Positions 24,992 through 40,395 of a stretch of DNA of 64,000 nt are shown here, piece by piece. Each line of letters opens with the position of its first letter. Position 1 is the first letter of the stretch. The position numbers were made by a program, and so were the translations under genes. Origin of the DNA: Deinococcus terrestris. GTDB taxonomy: Bacteria > Deinococcota > Deinococci > Deinococcales > Deinococcaceae. Location of the stretch: assembly GCF_009377345.1 (NCBI RefSeq), contig NZ_WBSL01000003.1, positions 132,501-196,500 on the forward strand. The letters run 5' to 3'. The notes beneath the pieces were generated by a model that saw only the letters and a list, made by a program, of their open reading frames with translations, was not told the DNA's origin and did not search any database.

Positions 24992-25066
24992 GGAAGGCAG
25001 TCTAGGGCAAGTCGCCCCCGGCTTCCGGGTAAGGAGAACCTTTAGGGCCGGTGGGAGGACGCCGCC

Positions 25067-26211
<1,145 letters not shown>

Positions 26212-26215
<4 letters not shown>

Positions 26216-26262
26216 CGGGACTCCGGGGCGACGGGAGAGGGGAGGTCAGCAGGCGCAGGCAT
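26212..26262 (-). CDS. Short leaderless upstream reading frame coupled to aroC
   Basis: A TAGATT -10 box (26269-26274) ends exactly 6 bases before an ATG that opens a 16-codon frame, MPAPADLPSPVAPESR, whose TGA overlaps the GTG of aroC (GTGA). The spacing is the same as at proven-type leaderless starts in this window. The peptide has no Phe, Tyr or Trp, so it is not a classical aromatic attenuator. Its likely job is to load ribosomes on a message that has no leader and hand them to aroC. Confidence 0.55.
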
Positions 26263-26306
26263 GGCTGGAATCTAGCGCCGCGCTGCCGGGGCCGACCGTG
26301 CCCTGC

Positions 26307-26343
26307 CCAAACAAACACGCCCCCCGGTCAGGGAGGGCGCGTG
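26307..26343 (-). terminator. Terminator of the pilM-Q operon
   Basis: On the minus strand CACGCGCCCTCC pairs, with a small bulge, to GGGGGGCGTG and is followed by TTTGTTTG. It separates pilQ from the aroC promoter. Confidence 0.65.
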
Positions 26344-26359
26344 AGCAGGGGCGTGCGGG

Positions 26360-28551
<2,192 letters not shown>

Positions 28552-28555
<4 letters not shown>

Positions 28556-29961
28556 GGCTCACCTTGGTCGCGGAAGGGGTCGGGGGTGGGAACGGCGAGG
28601 GCCAGCGCGAGGCGGGGGTCCGCCGGGAACTCGGTCTGGGCAGCGTCGAACTCGGGAATGAAGGCGAGGTCGCCCCATGCGGACAGGACCTCGGCGGGCT
28701 GGCGCACGATCACCACGGGCAGCGGCTCGGTCAGGCCGGTGGGCTGGGTCTCTTCTCCGAGGTCCAGTGTCTCGCCGCCGAATTCGAGGGTGACGCCGGA
28801 AGTGCGGACCTCGCGCACGACCACGTCCGAGTCGGGGAGGGTCTGCCCCTGCGAGACGACCACGTAGCCGCCATTGGAGCGGAAGATCACGGTGTTCACT
28901 GGGCCGAGGACGGCGGCGTCGAATTCCAGATCGCGGGTCTGCACCAGGGCGTCCAGGGGGCTGGCGGCGTTCGTGCCTCCCTCCAGGCCGAACTGGGTGA
29001 CGGGCTGGGGGGTGCCCGGCGCGGTGGCGGGTGCCGGAGCGGGGCTGGCCGCCGGAGTGGGGGTCACGGTGCCCAGCCCGATGGGGTCGCGGGGCACGCT
29101 CACGCCCGCCACCGGGGCCGGACGGGGCGCCGGGGGAACAGTGCCGGAGACGGCCGGAGCCGTCGCCGGGGTGCGGCTGCCGGAGGGACGGCCCGTGCTC
29201 GCCGCTGGAGGCGTCGCCGCAGGCCGCGAGGAGGACGCGCTGGGACGGCTCGTCCGGGGCGTGGAGGCCGTGGGGCGGGTTGTCGCCGGGGTGGGGCGGG
29301 TCACGCTGACGCCTCCCGTGCCGGGCAGGGTCGGCGTGGGCAGCGCCCCGGAGGGCCGGACGGCGGGAGAGGGGGCCGCTGTGTCCGGTGACGCGGAGGG
29401 GTTCCCCGTTCCCGGCAGGGGCGAGAGCGCCAGGGCGCCGCCGCTGCTCGGGGCGGGTTCGCTCGCCGGGAGGGAGACGGGGTCGGCGGTGGGAGCTTCC
29501 GGGGCCGCTGCGACCGGGGACGCGGGGGCCTCGCCGCCCTCGGTGCGCTCCAGTTCCAGCGGCCGGAAGGGGTTGCGGCCCGGCAGCGCGGCGAGGGGGG
29601 TGTCGGGGTTGATGCCGCCCGGCGTGGGGACCGCCTCGGCGGTTTCCCCAGCTTCCGCCTCTTCAGCGGTCCCGAAGGCGGGAATCTGGGGCACCTCGGT
29701 CTCGCCGCTGGGCTCGACCGGCACGGCAGCTTCAGCACCGGGGGCCGGGGTGACCGCCGCCTCTGTGTTCTCCTCGCCCCCGGCGGGCGGGTCGCCGGTA
29801 GGGGTGGGGGCGGGCGCGTCTGCCAGGGCCGCCGCGTCCCGGTTCGAGGTCCAGACGAACCAGCCGCCCAGCAGTGCCAGCAGCAGCAGCAGCGCGAGCA
29901 CCAGCCGCATCTCGCGCGAGAGCATGGGGGGCTTGCCTCCGTCGGTGGGTCGGGAGGTCAC
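28552..29961 (-). CDS. Pilus assembly protein, PilP-like position, with Pro/Thr-rich linker
   Basis: 469 residues from a GTG. One membrane segment (LVLALLLLLALLGGWFVW, about 20-37), then some 290 residues rich in Pro, Ala, Ser and Thr, then a small beta domain at the C-terminus (VNTVIFRSNGGYVVVSQGQT; GVTLEFGGETLDLGEE), similar in style to the HR-type domain of PilP that binds PilQ. PilP is normally a short lipoprotein; this protein is much longer and membrane-anchored, so it is an analogue or a divergent PilP. Four-base overlaps with pilO and pilQ (GTGA, ATGA) show tight coupling. Confidence 0.65.
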
Positions 29962-30623
29962 TGGGCACCTCCTTCAGCGGGGGCGGCGGGGGTGGCCGGA
30001 GCTTCGGGGGCCTGGGCCGCGCCGCCCTCAGGCGCCGCGCCCGCCGCGCTGGGGTCGTAGGTGTACACGGTGAGGTTCAGCGTGCCCTCCAGGGTGGGGT
30101 TGTACGAGGTGGCGGCGGGCATCTGGAGGCCCACCCCGCCCACCGTCGTGAAGCGGTTCATGGTCTCCAGGCTGCGCAGCGCCCGGAACACTTCGGCGTA
30201 CTGGCCCTGCACCCCGAGGCTCAGGCCGATGGGCCGCACCCCGCCGGGCAGGCCCTCACCGGGGCCACTTTGCACGGCAAAGGTGCTCAGCTCGGCGCCC
30301 GCCGCGAGCACGTTGCGCCGCACCTCGTCCAGCACAGTGCCGAACTGCGCGGTGGGGGGCAGCGCCCGCAGGAACTGGTCGCGCTCGACCCGCAGCCCCG
30401 CCACCGTCTCGCGCAGTTCGGGCAGCGCCCGCTGGGCAGCGCGGTAGCGGTCGGCGGTCAGGCGGGTGGTTTCCAGATTGCCCTCCAGCAGGGTGATTTC
30501 CTGCACGCGGGTCTGGTAGCGCCCGAAGTACCACGCCGTCAGCAGCAGCGCACTCCCGGCCAGCGCCAGCAGGAACAGGGTCCGGGGCGCGAGGCCGGAC
30601 AATTGAAGCCTGGGCTTAGCCAT
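29958..30623 (-). CDS. pilO: Type IV pilus alignment protein PilO
   Basis: 221 residues: short cytoplasmic N-terminus, one membrane segment (LFLLALAGSALLLTAWYF, about 15-32), a coiled coil (about 40-85) and a ferredoxin-like periplasmic domain (GLSLGVQGQYAEVFRALRSL near 130; LNLTVYTYD), then a Pro/Ala tail. PilO pairs with PilN to align the inner and outer parts of the pilus machine. Start overlaps the end of pilN by 8 bases. Confidence 0.85.
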   Translation of the reverse strand: MAKPRLQLSGLAPRTLFLLALAGSALLLTAWYFGRYQTRVQEITLLEGNLETTRLTADRYRAAQRALPELRETVAGLRVERDQFLRALPPTAQFGTVLDEVRRNVLAAGAELSTFAVQSGPGEGLPGGVRPIGLSLGVQGQYAEVFRALRSLETMNRFTTVGGVGLQMPAATSYNPTLEGTLNLTVYTYDPSAAGAAPEGGAAQAPEAPATPAAPAEGGAQ

Positions 30624-31321
30624 TGTTGCCTCCGGTGCCGCCGCCGACGGGCTCGGCGGGCGGGGCCTCGGGAGCCGGGGTGCCCTCGGGGGCGGGGGTG
30701 CCCGCCGCGTCTGCCGGGGCCGCCGCTGGGGCCTCGCCCACCAGCCCCACCGAGGCGGCGAAGGTGTAGCGGCCCTCTTCGCCCTCGCGCTGCACGCCCC
30801 GGAAGTTGACCGCGAAGCCGGGGCTGTTCTCGAAGGCGTTCAGGAAATTCACGACCGACTGCTGGCTGCGGGCCGTGCCCGAGAGGTCGAACTCGCGCAC
30901 CACGTTCTTGCCCGCGTACACGCCGGTCTGCTGAAGGCCGCCCAGCGCGGCGGCGTCCAGCGTCTTGACCGTCATGGAGGTCAGCGCCACCCCGCCCCCG
31001 CTGGGAAGCTGGGCGGAAAAGGCCGCGAGGTCGTTTGTCCAGTAGGTCTTGCCGTCCCGGAGCTGGGTGGCGACCGCCGTCACGCCCTCCAGGGTGCGCT
31101 GCTCGGCCACCAGCCCGTCGTACTCGGTCTTGGCGCCCTGAAGCGCCGCGATCTCGCCCTGAAGCTGCGCTTCCTCGTCGCGCAGCGCCGCCAGGCGGCC
31201 CCCCACGCGGGCCTCGCCCAGCGCGATCAGCAGCAGCGAGAGGCCCAGCACTCCGGCGGCGCCGTACTTCCAGCCGTCGGGCCGGGTGCTGCGGCGCTCG
31301 GTCTGCGGCAGCAGGTTGATC

Positions 31322-31329
<8 letters not shown>
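30616..31329 (-). CDS. pilN: Type IV pilus assembly protein PilN
   Basis: 237 residues beginning MVEINLLPQTERR, the highly conserved N-terminal INLLP motif that binds PilM. One membrane segment (about 27-42), a coiled coil (LAALRDEEAQLQGEIAALQ, about 50-75) and a periplasmic domain; the tail is Pro/Glu-rich and ends in GGTGGNNG. Overlaps pilM by 8 bases. Confidence 0.9.
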
Positions 31330-32497
<1,168 letters not shown>

Positions 32498-32704
32498 TCT
32501 CCCTCCAGGGGCGGGGCGGATTTAAGACTTCTCACCGAGATCGGACCGGGGGGCTTCGCCCGCGCCGCAGCGTCATGCTGGGGGCGGCAGCTGCGTCGGC
32601 CGATATCGTCGCCCATGCAACCACCCCCCCCGTCACCGAACTCTGACAGCCGAAAAGACTGCGCTGGAACGCCTCCGCCCCTGATCCCCCCGAATCATGA
32701 AGAC

Positions 32705-32732
32705 GCGCCCCGCCGGGGAGGAGACGGGGCGC
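32705..32732 (-). terminator. Hairpin terminator after the lipoprotein gene
   Basis: GCGCCCC and GGGGCGC pair around a GC-rich loop, then GTCTTC on the minus strand. The remaining bases 32498-32704 hold no gene that I can support. Confidence 0.5.
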
Positions 32733-32747
32733 GGGGGCGGGCCGGAC

Positions 32748-33497
32748 TCAGCGGCGGACCGGCTCCAGATCCGTCCCGAAGACCCGCACCGCGCCACCGG
32801 GCGCGACCGTCACCACGTCCGCCCCGACCAGGCCGACTCGCCCCGGCCCATGCGGCACGCGGGCGAGCACCCGTCCGGAGGCGTCCAGCCGCTGCAACGC
32901 CTCGCCCGTCAGCCGGAAGCGGTCCACCCGCGTGGCGGCGGTGGGCAGGGTAAAGGTGGCGGCTCCGGTCGGCGTGGCGGCCAGGACGGGAAGCGGGCTG
33001 ACCTCCACCACCGCCCCGTCCGCGACCCGGCGCAGGGTTCCGGCAACCAGGGCATAGTCCTCGCCGTCGCCGCCCGTGACGGCCGCCGTGGGCGCTCCGG
33101 CCACGCCCCGCGCGGGCTGCCCCGCGTAGGTCACCGCCGTGCCGTCCTCACGGTAGGCGCGGGTGCTCGACAGGGCCACCACCCGGCCCACCGGCACCGA
33201 GCGGGCCGCCCGGTCCAGGGTCAGCAGAATGCCCGCGCCGGGCAAGGCCACCCAGGCGTCGCCGTCATTCCAGGCGACCGCAACCGCCGGGCCAGGCAGG
33301 CGGGGGCAGGTCGCGCGGTAAGAGGGGACACGGGCCACGCAGGCGCGTCCGGCCTCGATCCAGGCCACCCCGTCGGCGGAAAAGACCGCGTCGAATGCGG
33401 GGACGGTCAGAGCAGCGCGGGAAGCCGTGTCGGAGGAAGTCGCGGGAGCGCAGGCGGCGAGGAGGGGCAGCGGGGTCAGCCAGAGGAGGGGGCGCAT
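32748..33497 (-). CDS. Lipoprotein with beta-propeller-like repeats, function unknown
   Basis: 249 residues. Lipoprotein signal MRPLLWLTPLPLLAACAPA with lipobox LAAC at residues 13-16. The rest is beta-rich with short repeats of the form DGxAWxxAG, DGDAWVALPGAGI, GGDGEDYALVAGTLRR, VPHGPGRVGLVGADVVTVA, as in WD/quinoprotein propellers, but only four or so blades fit, too few for a closed ring. An AACAAT box ends 6 bases before the ATG. It lies upstream of pilM on the same strand; a role in envelope or pilus biology is not shown. Confidence 0.6.
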   Translation of the reverse strand: MRPLLWLTPLPLLAACAPATSSDTASRAALTVPAFDAVFSADGVAWIEAGRACVARVPSYRATCPRLPGPAVAVAWNDGDAWVALPGAGILLTLDRAARSVPVGRVVALSSTRAYREDGTAVTYAGQPARGVAGAPTAAVTGGDGEDYALVAGTLRRVADGAVVEVSPLPVLAATPTGAATFTLPTAATRVDRFRLTGEALQRLDASGRVLARVPHGPGRVGLVGADVVTVAPGGAVRVFGTDLEPVRR

Positions 33498-33570
33498 GGG
33501 GACATTGTTTCTTGTCCAGGACTGAGAAGGTGGGGCCGCCCCTGTCCCTGCTCCCTGCTGCGGCCCCGCC

Positions 33571-34845
<1,275 letters not shown>

Positions 34846-34851
34846 GGGCGG

Positions 34852-34883
34852 AGGATACCGGGGGAGCGGCCGCGCCGTAGTCT
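34852..34883. promoter_or_regulatory. Back-to-back leaderless promoters of murF and the acetamidase-family gene
   Basis: Within the 44-base gap, TATCCT (minus, 34852-34857) ends 6 bases before murF and TAGTCT (plus, 34878-34883) ends 6 bases before the acetamidase-family gene. The -35 regions must overlap each other or reach into the opposite promoter. Confidence 0.6.
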
Positions 34884-34889
34884 GGCCGC

Positions 34890-35873
34890 ATGACCCACCA
34901 CCACCTCGGCCCCGAGTCCATCCACACCGTTTGGGACCGCGACCTGCCCCCGGCCCTGAGCATCCGCCCCGGCGATACGGTCACCTTCGAGACGCTGGAC
35001 GCCTCGGACGGCGGGGTGGCGCGGCGGGCGGCGCAGGGGGAGGTGTCCGGCCCGCCCGAACTGCTCGCGCTCGCGGCGGCGGATGCCCACGGCCCGCGCT
35101 CTGGCCCACGCGGTCATCCCCTGACTGGCCCCGTCTTCGTGGAGGGCGCCGAAGCGGGCGACGCCCTGCGGGTGGAGTTGCTAGAGGTTCGCACTGCCGC
35201 CTGGGGCTGGACCGGCTGCCGTCCGGACGGCATCGGCCTGCTGGACGCCGCGCTGGGCGCCGAGGGCCTGAAGCCCTACACCCACCTCTGGGACCTGCGG
35301 GCGGGCGACCACGCCGAGTTCCTGCCGGGCATCCGGGTTCCGCTGGCCCCCTTTCCGGGCGTGATGGGCGTGGCACCGGGCGAGCCGGGGCCGCACCCCA
35401 CCGCGCCGCCCCGCTCGGTGGGCGGGAACATGGATATCCGGCAACTGGTCGCGGGGAGCACCCTCTGGCTGCCGGTCGAGGCGGCGGGGGCGCTGTTCTC
35501 GGTGGGCGACCTGCACGCGGCGCAGGGGGACGGCGAGCTGTCGGGCACCGGGATCGAGTGCGCGGGGCAGGTGACCCTCCGCTTCGGCCTGGAGCGGGGC
35601 GCGAACCTCTCCACCCCCGAGTTCGCCACTCCCACCCACGGCGGCACGAGCACCCGTTGGCACGCGACCACCGGCCACCACCCCGACCTGATGGAAGCCG
35701 CCCGCCTTGCCCTGCGCCCGCTGCTGCGGCGGCTGGAGGCCCGTGGGTTGACGCTGGAGCAGGCCTATGTGCTCTCCAGCGCCTGCGTGGACCTCAAGAT
35801 CAGCCAGATCGTGGACGCGCCGAACTACACGGTGAGCGCCTTCCTGCCGCTGGACGTGTTCGGGGAGGAGTGA
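34890..35873 (+). CDS. Acetamidase/formamidase family protein
   Basis: 327 residues, cytoplasmic. Matches the FmdA_AmdA family: an N-terminal substrate/metal region (HHHLGPESIHTVWDRDLPP), GHPLTGPVFVEGAEAGDAL near 72-90, HPTAPPRSVGGNMDIRQL near 170-187, GDLHAAQGDGELSGTGIE near 205-222 and CVDLKISQIVDAPNYTVSA near the end. These enzymes hydrolyse formamide, acetamide or similar amides to release ammonia. Substrate unknown. Divergent from murF. Confidence 0.85.
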   Translation: MTHHHLGPESIHTVWDRDLPPALSIRPGDTVTFETLDASDGGVARRAAQGEVSGPPELLALAAADAHGPRSGPRGHPLTGPVFVEGAEAGDALRVELLEVRTAAWGWTGCRPDGIGLLDAALGAEGLKPYTHLWDLRAGDHAEFLPGIRVPLAPFPGVMGVAPGEPGPHPTAPPRSVGGNMDIRQLVAGSTLWLPVEAAGALFSVGDLHAAQGDGELSGTGIECAGQVTLRFGLERGANLSTPEFATPTHGGTSTRWHATTGHHPDLMEAARLALRPLLRRLEARGLTLEQAYVLSSACVDLKISQIVDAPNYTVSAFLPLDVFGEE

Positions 35874-35902
35874 TTCTCTGTCCCCGTCCCTCCAGTGAGC
35901 GG

Positions 35903-37282
35903 TCAGGAGGACCGGGCCAGCTCCGCCTCGGCGCCCTGGCGCACGACCGCCTCCCGCAGCGCCGCCGGAGTGTGAACCCGCCCGCCTTGCACCACCGCCG
36001 CGATCTGCCGGGTGGCCCGCAGATCGCGCAGGGGGTCGCCGCGCACGACGAGCACATCTGCTGCCGCCCCCTCCCGCAGCACGCCGAGGTCCGGCCGCCC
36101 CAGAATCTGTCCTGCCTGGCTCGTCGCGGCCTTGAGGGCGTCCAGGGGAGAGAGCCCGGCCCGCGTCAGCAGCTCCAGCTCCTGATGCAGCCCGCCGCCG
36201 GGCAGGTTGAACGCGGCGGCGGGGGTATCGGTGCCTGCGCCGATGCGTCCGCCCAGCGCCCGGACGCGGGTCAGCAGTTCGGAGGCCAGCCGCAGGTCCG
36301 CGCGGGCGAGGTGGCGAACGGGGGCCGTGCCCGCGTGAACCCGCTGCCACTGCGACTGGAGGCTGGCCTGCACCGCGTCGTCCAGATTGGCCAGCGGCAC
36401 GCCGGAGGTGTCGAAGACCTCATCGCTGGCGAGCGTGGCGAAGATCATCAGGGTGGGGACCAGGGCCGTACCTGCCTCCACCGTGAGGCCCGCGAGGTCG
36501 TCCAGCAGGGTGCCGTCCAGCGTCTCCGCGAGGGGGTCGCCGCCCATCCGCCGGTAGGCCAGCGCGTAGCCGGAGACGTGCTCGATGGTCCGCACCCCCA
36601 GCGCCAGCGCTTGCCGGGCGTCCACCCGCGCCCCCGTCAGCCCGCGTGTGCTCAGCATGCCGAGGTCGGTCATGACGGGCAGGCCCAGCTCCTCGGCACA
36701 CCGGACCGCCGCCTCATAGACTTCCGGCGCGAGCTGCTCGTACAGCTTGAGCTGGGTGATGCCTTCCCCGTGCAGTCGGGCCACCGCGTCCCGCGCCTCC
36801 TGGGGCGTGTCCACCACCCATGCCCCGGCGCGGCGTTCCATGCCGTCGCCCGGCCGGTGGACGGCTTCCGGTCCGAAGTGGCGGAAAAAGGCGTCGGGGC
36901 CGTCCAGCAGCGGTCCAGCGGGCAGCAGCCGGGGCTTCAGGGCCAGCGCCTGCATGTGCTTCACCGTCTCCAACGAATTGCAGGCGTCCCGCACGGTCGT
37001 CACGCCCGCCGCCACGAACCAGGCCAGGTAACCGGGCCGCGCGTGAACATGCAGGTCGATCAGGCCCGGCATCAGCGTGCCCCCGGTACGGACGTGGAGG
37101 GCGTTCGCCGGGGCCGAGAGCGCCGCCCGCTCGCCCGCGAAGGTGACGCGCTCCCCTTCAATCACCACCGCGCCGTCCTCGGTCGCGTGCTCGTCCACCC
37201 CATTCCACAGGCGGCCCAGCAGCACCAGCGGCGCCGTGTGGTCGGTGCGTTCAGCCAACTGCGGCAGGGTCAGTTCGGTCAT
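35903..37282 (-). CDS. Amidohydrolase-family protein (imidazolonepropionase/prolidase-like)
   Basis: 459 residues. Metal ligands of the amidohydrolase superfamily: HVH in GLIDLHVHARPG near 72-83, the Lys/His region QLKLYEQLAPE near 177, HVSGYALAY near 240 and the final Asp in GAGTDTPAAAF near 345. A composite beta domain holds both termini (VVIEGERVTFAGERAA; GAAADVLVVRGDPLRD). Probably hydrolyses a cyclic amide or dipeptide-like substrate. Chosen ATG 37282 follows GACACT by 6 bases; a longer frame upstream belongs to antisense of the regulator gene. Confidence 0.82.
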   Translation of the reverse strand: MTELTLPQLAERTDHTAPLVLLGRLWNGVDEHATEDGAVVIEGERVTFAGERAALSAPANALHVRTGGTLMPGLIDLHVHARPGYLAWFVAAGVTTVRDACNSLETVKHMQALALKPRLLPAGPLLDGPDAFFRHFGPEAVHRPGDGMERRAGAWVVDTPQEARDAVARLHGEGITQLKLYEQLAPEVYEAAVRCAEELGLPVMTDLGMLSTRGLTGARVDARQALALGVRTIEHVSGYALAYRRMGGDPLAETLDGTLLDDLAGLTVEAGTALVPTLMIFATLASDEVFDTSGVPLANLDDAVQASLQSQWQRVHAGTAPVRHLARADLRLASELLTRVRALGGRIGAGTDTPAAAFNLPGGGLHQELELLTRAGLSPLDALKAATSQAGQILGRPDLGVLREGAAADVLVVRGDPLRDLRATRQIAAVVQGGRVHTPAALREAVVRQGAEAELARSS

Positions 37283-37288
37283 GCCCCG

Positions 37289-37305
37289 AGTGTCCGCGCC
37301 ATACT
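37289..37305. promoter_or_regulatory. Overlapping divergent leaderless promoters
   Basis: In a 30-base gap, GACACT (minus, 37289-37294) ends 6 bases before the amidohydrolase and CATACT (plus, 37300-37305) ends 7 bases before the regulator. Only 5 bases part the two -10 boxes, so the promoters are likely to exclude one another. Confidence 0.5.
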
Positions 37306-37312
37306 GCTCTCC

Positions 37313-38032
37313 ATGAAAGGCCCGAGTGCGAGTAGCTCTGGCGGCGACTTTTCCGAGGTCACTGATCCCGCCGCCATCGCCCTGCTGCTGCGCGAGCGGC
37401 CCCGGCGGGTGCTGGCCGCGTTCCTGAGCGGGGAGACGACTGTCTCGGCGGCGGCCCGCCAGACGGGGCTGGACCTGCGGGTCGTTCACCGGGACGTGGG
37501 GGCGCTCACGCGGGCCGGGCTGCTGCGGGTTGCCCGGCTGGAGCGGCGGGCGGGCCGCCCCGTCAAGCACTATCAGCCCAGCGCCAACGCCTATTTCGTG
37601 GACCACCTCAACACGCCCGCCGCCGATCTGGAGGAACTGTCCAGCCCGTCTGCCCTGCGGACCTACCACCTCTTTCACCACGCCGCCGACCGCGAATTCA
37701 GCCGTGCCCTGCGCGAGTCCGGGCGGCGCTGGGGCTGGCGGCTGTACGCGACCCCGGAGCCTCCGGGATACCACATGACCCAGGGCAGCCCGGCCGACCG
37801 CCGCGTCAGCGCCCTCCAGGAGTGGCAGGGACCCGCCGCGCGGATGCTGCAAGGCTTTCCCGTCTTTCGCCTCACCGATGAGCAGGCCCGCGAGCTGCAG
37901 CGCGACCTGATCGCCCTGATGCGGAAAGGAGAGGCGTACGAGCAGGCCAATGCCGGAGAGGGCCATCCCTTCCTGCTGCCGGTGGGCATCGCACCCCTGA
38001 CCGAGGAGGAAGCGGCGGGGCTGCACCGCTGA
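37313..38032 (+). CDS. Winged-helix (ArsR/MarR-like) transcriptional regulator
   Basis: 239 residues. An N-terminal helix-turn-helix is visible at about 20-75 (RVLAAFLSGETTVSAAARQT, DVGALTRAGLLRVARLERRAGR, then VKHYQPSANAYFV as the wing). The C-terminal 150 residues form an unknown ligand or oligomer domain with LTDEQARELQRDLIALMRKG. Divergent from the amidohydrolase with overlapping promoters, so it may control that gene or itself; inferred from position only. Confidence 0.7.
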   Translation: MKGPSASSSGGDFSEVTDPAAIALLLRERPRRVLAAFLSGETTVSAAARQTGLDLRVVHRDVGALTRAGLLRVARLERRAGRPVKHYQPSANAYFVDHLNTPAADLEELSSPSALRTYHLFHHAADREFSRALRESGRRWGWRLYATPEPPGYHMTQGSPADRRVSALQEWQGPAARMLQGFPVFRLTDEQARELQRDLIALMRKGEAYEQANAGEGHPFLLPVGIAPLTEEEAAGLHR

Positions 38033-38068
38033 GGGATGGGCCAGCATGCCAACGGAATGACCTGGCCC

Positions 38069-38235
38069 TCACCCCTTCTGCCGACCCCGCTCAATGACCG
38101 CCCCCAGCGTCAGCCCGAACATCACGCCCAGCGGTATCCCCAGCGCGAGGTGCCCCGTCGCGGCCCCCAGCGCCGTGCCCACCCCGATCCCGATGGTGAG
38201 GCCAGCCCCGAGGCCCGGTGTCGCGTTCTTGCATG
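38069..38235 (-). pseudogene. Small glycine-zipper membrane protein lacking an in-frame start
   Basis: The minus strand encodes KNATPGLGAGLTIGIGVG, then ALGIPLGVMFGLTLGAV and the end IERGRQKG, a two-helix glycine-zipper protein of a kind common in small bacterial membrane proteins. No ATG, GTG or TTG opens this frame after the upstream TGA. An ATG at 38234-38236 is out of frame by one: removing the C after it would give MKNATPGLG. So a single-base insertion, a sequencing error or an unusual start codon is implied. It fills most of the 299-base gap between the regulator and fakA. Confidence 0.45.
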
Positions 38236-38289
38236 GCTTCAGGCCCCAGCGTGCGCCCGCAACTTCTCAAGTGGATGAAACAAGGCGAA

Positions 38290-38311
38290 GGGCCGGGAAG
38301 TGCCCCGACCC
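38290..38311 (-). terminator. Possible terminator of the asp23-fakA unit
   Basis: GGGTCGGGGCACTTCCCGGCCC forms a stem with one mismatch about 20 bases past the fakA stop, followed by a loosely T-rich stretch. Confidence 0.35.
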
Positions 38312-38331
38312 TCCGACGTTCTCTTGCCTGC

Positions 38332-39940
<1,609 letters not shown>

Positions 39941-39948
<8 letters not shown>

Positions 39949-40273
39949 GTTGCACCCCCACCGCGTGAATCCGCGTCCCCTTCAGCTCGATCCCCGCCTG
40001 GGTCCGCACCAGATGCTCCACCCGCTCCTTGATGTTCTGGGCGACGGTGGGAATGCTGACCCCGTAGGCCATCACGATGTAGAGGTCGGCGGAATAGTCC
40101 CCGCCCTCGCGGGTCACCACGACGCCCTCGCGGGCGTTGGCGCGGCCCAGCACGCGGGAGATGCCTTCCTTGAGGTTCGCCGGGGCCATGCCCACCACGC
40201 CCGGCACCTCGTGCGCGGTCAGCCCGATGAGGGACGCGAGGGCGCCCTCGGTGATTTGAATGGAACCAGTCAC
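39941..40273 (-). CDS. Asp23/Gls24-family envelope stress protein
   Basis: 110 residues from a GTG at 40273 (VTGSIQITEGALASLIGLTA). Conserved Asp23 features: HEVPGVVGMAP, SADLYIVMAYGVSIP and NIKERVEHLVRTQAG. In other bacteria these proteins bind the membrane surface and respond to envelope or alkaline stress. TATACT lies 10 bases before the GTG, leaving at most a few untranslated bases. First gene of the asp23-fakA unit. Confidence 0.85.
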
Positions 40274-40337
40274 AGTAAGGGGGAGTATACGGCGGGGCGT
40301 GAAAGGAGCCTGATGGGTGGGGCCACTGGGGGAGGCA

Positions 40338-40374
40338 AACAAGAACCAGCCCCCTCCACCGGGGAGAGGGCTGG
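40338..40374 (-). terminator. Terminator of the marR-MFS operon
   Basis: On the minus strand CCAGCCCTCTCC pairs with GGAGGGGGCTGG around a short loop and is followed by TTCTTGTTTG, about 22 bases after the transporter stop. Confidence 0.75.
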
Positions 40375-40395
40375 AATCAGGGTGCAGGTGAGTGC

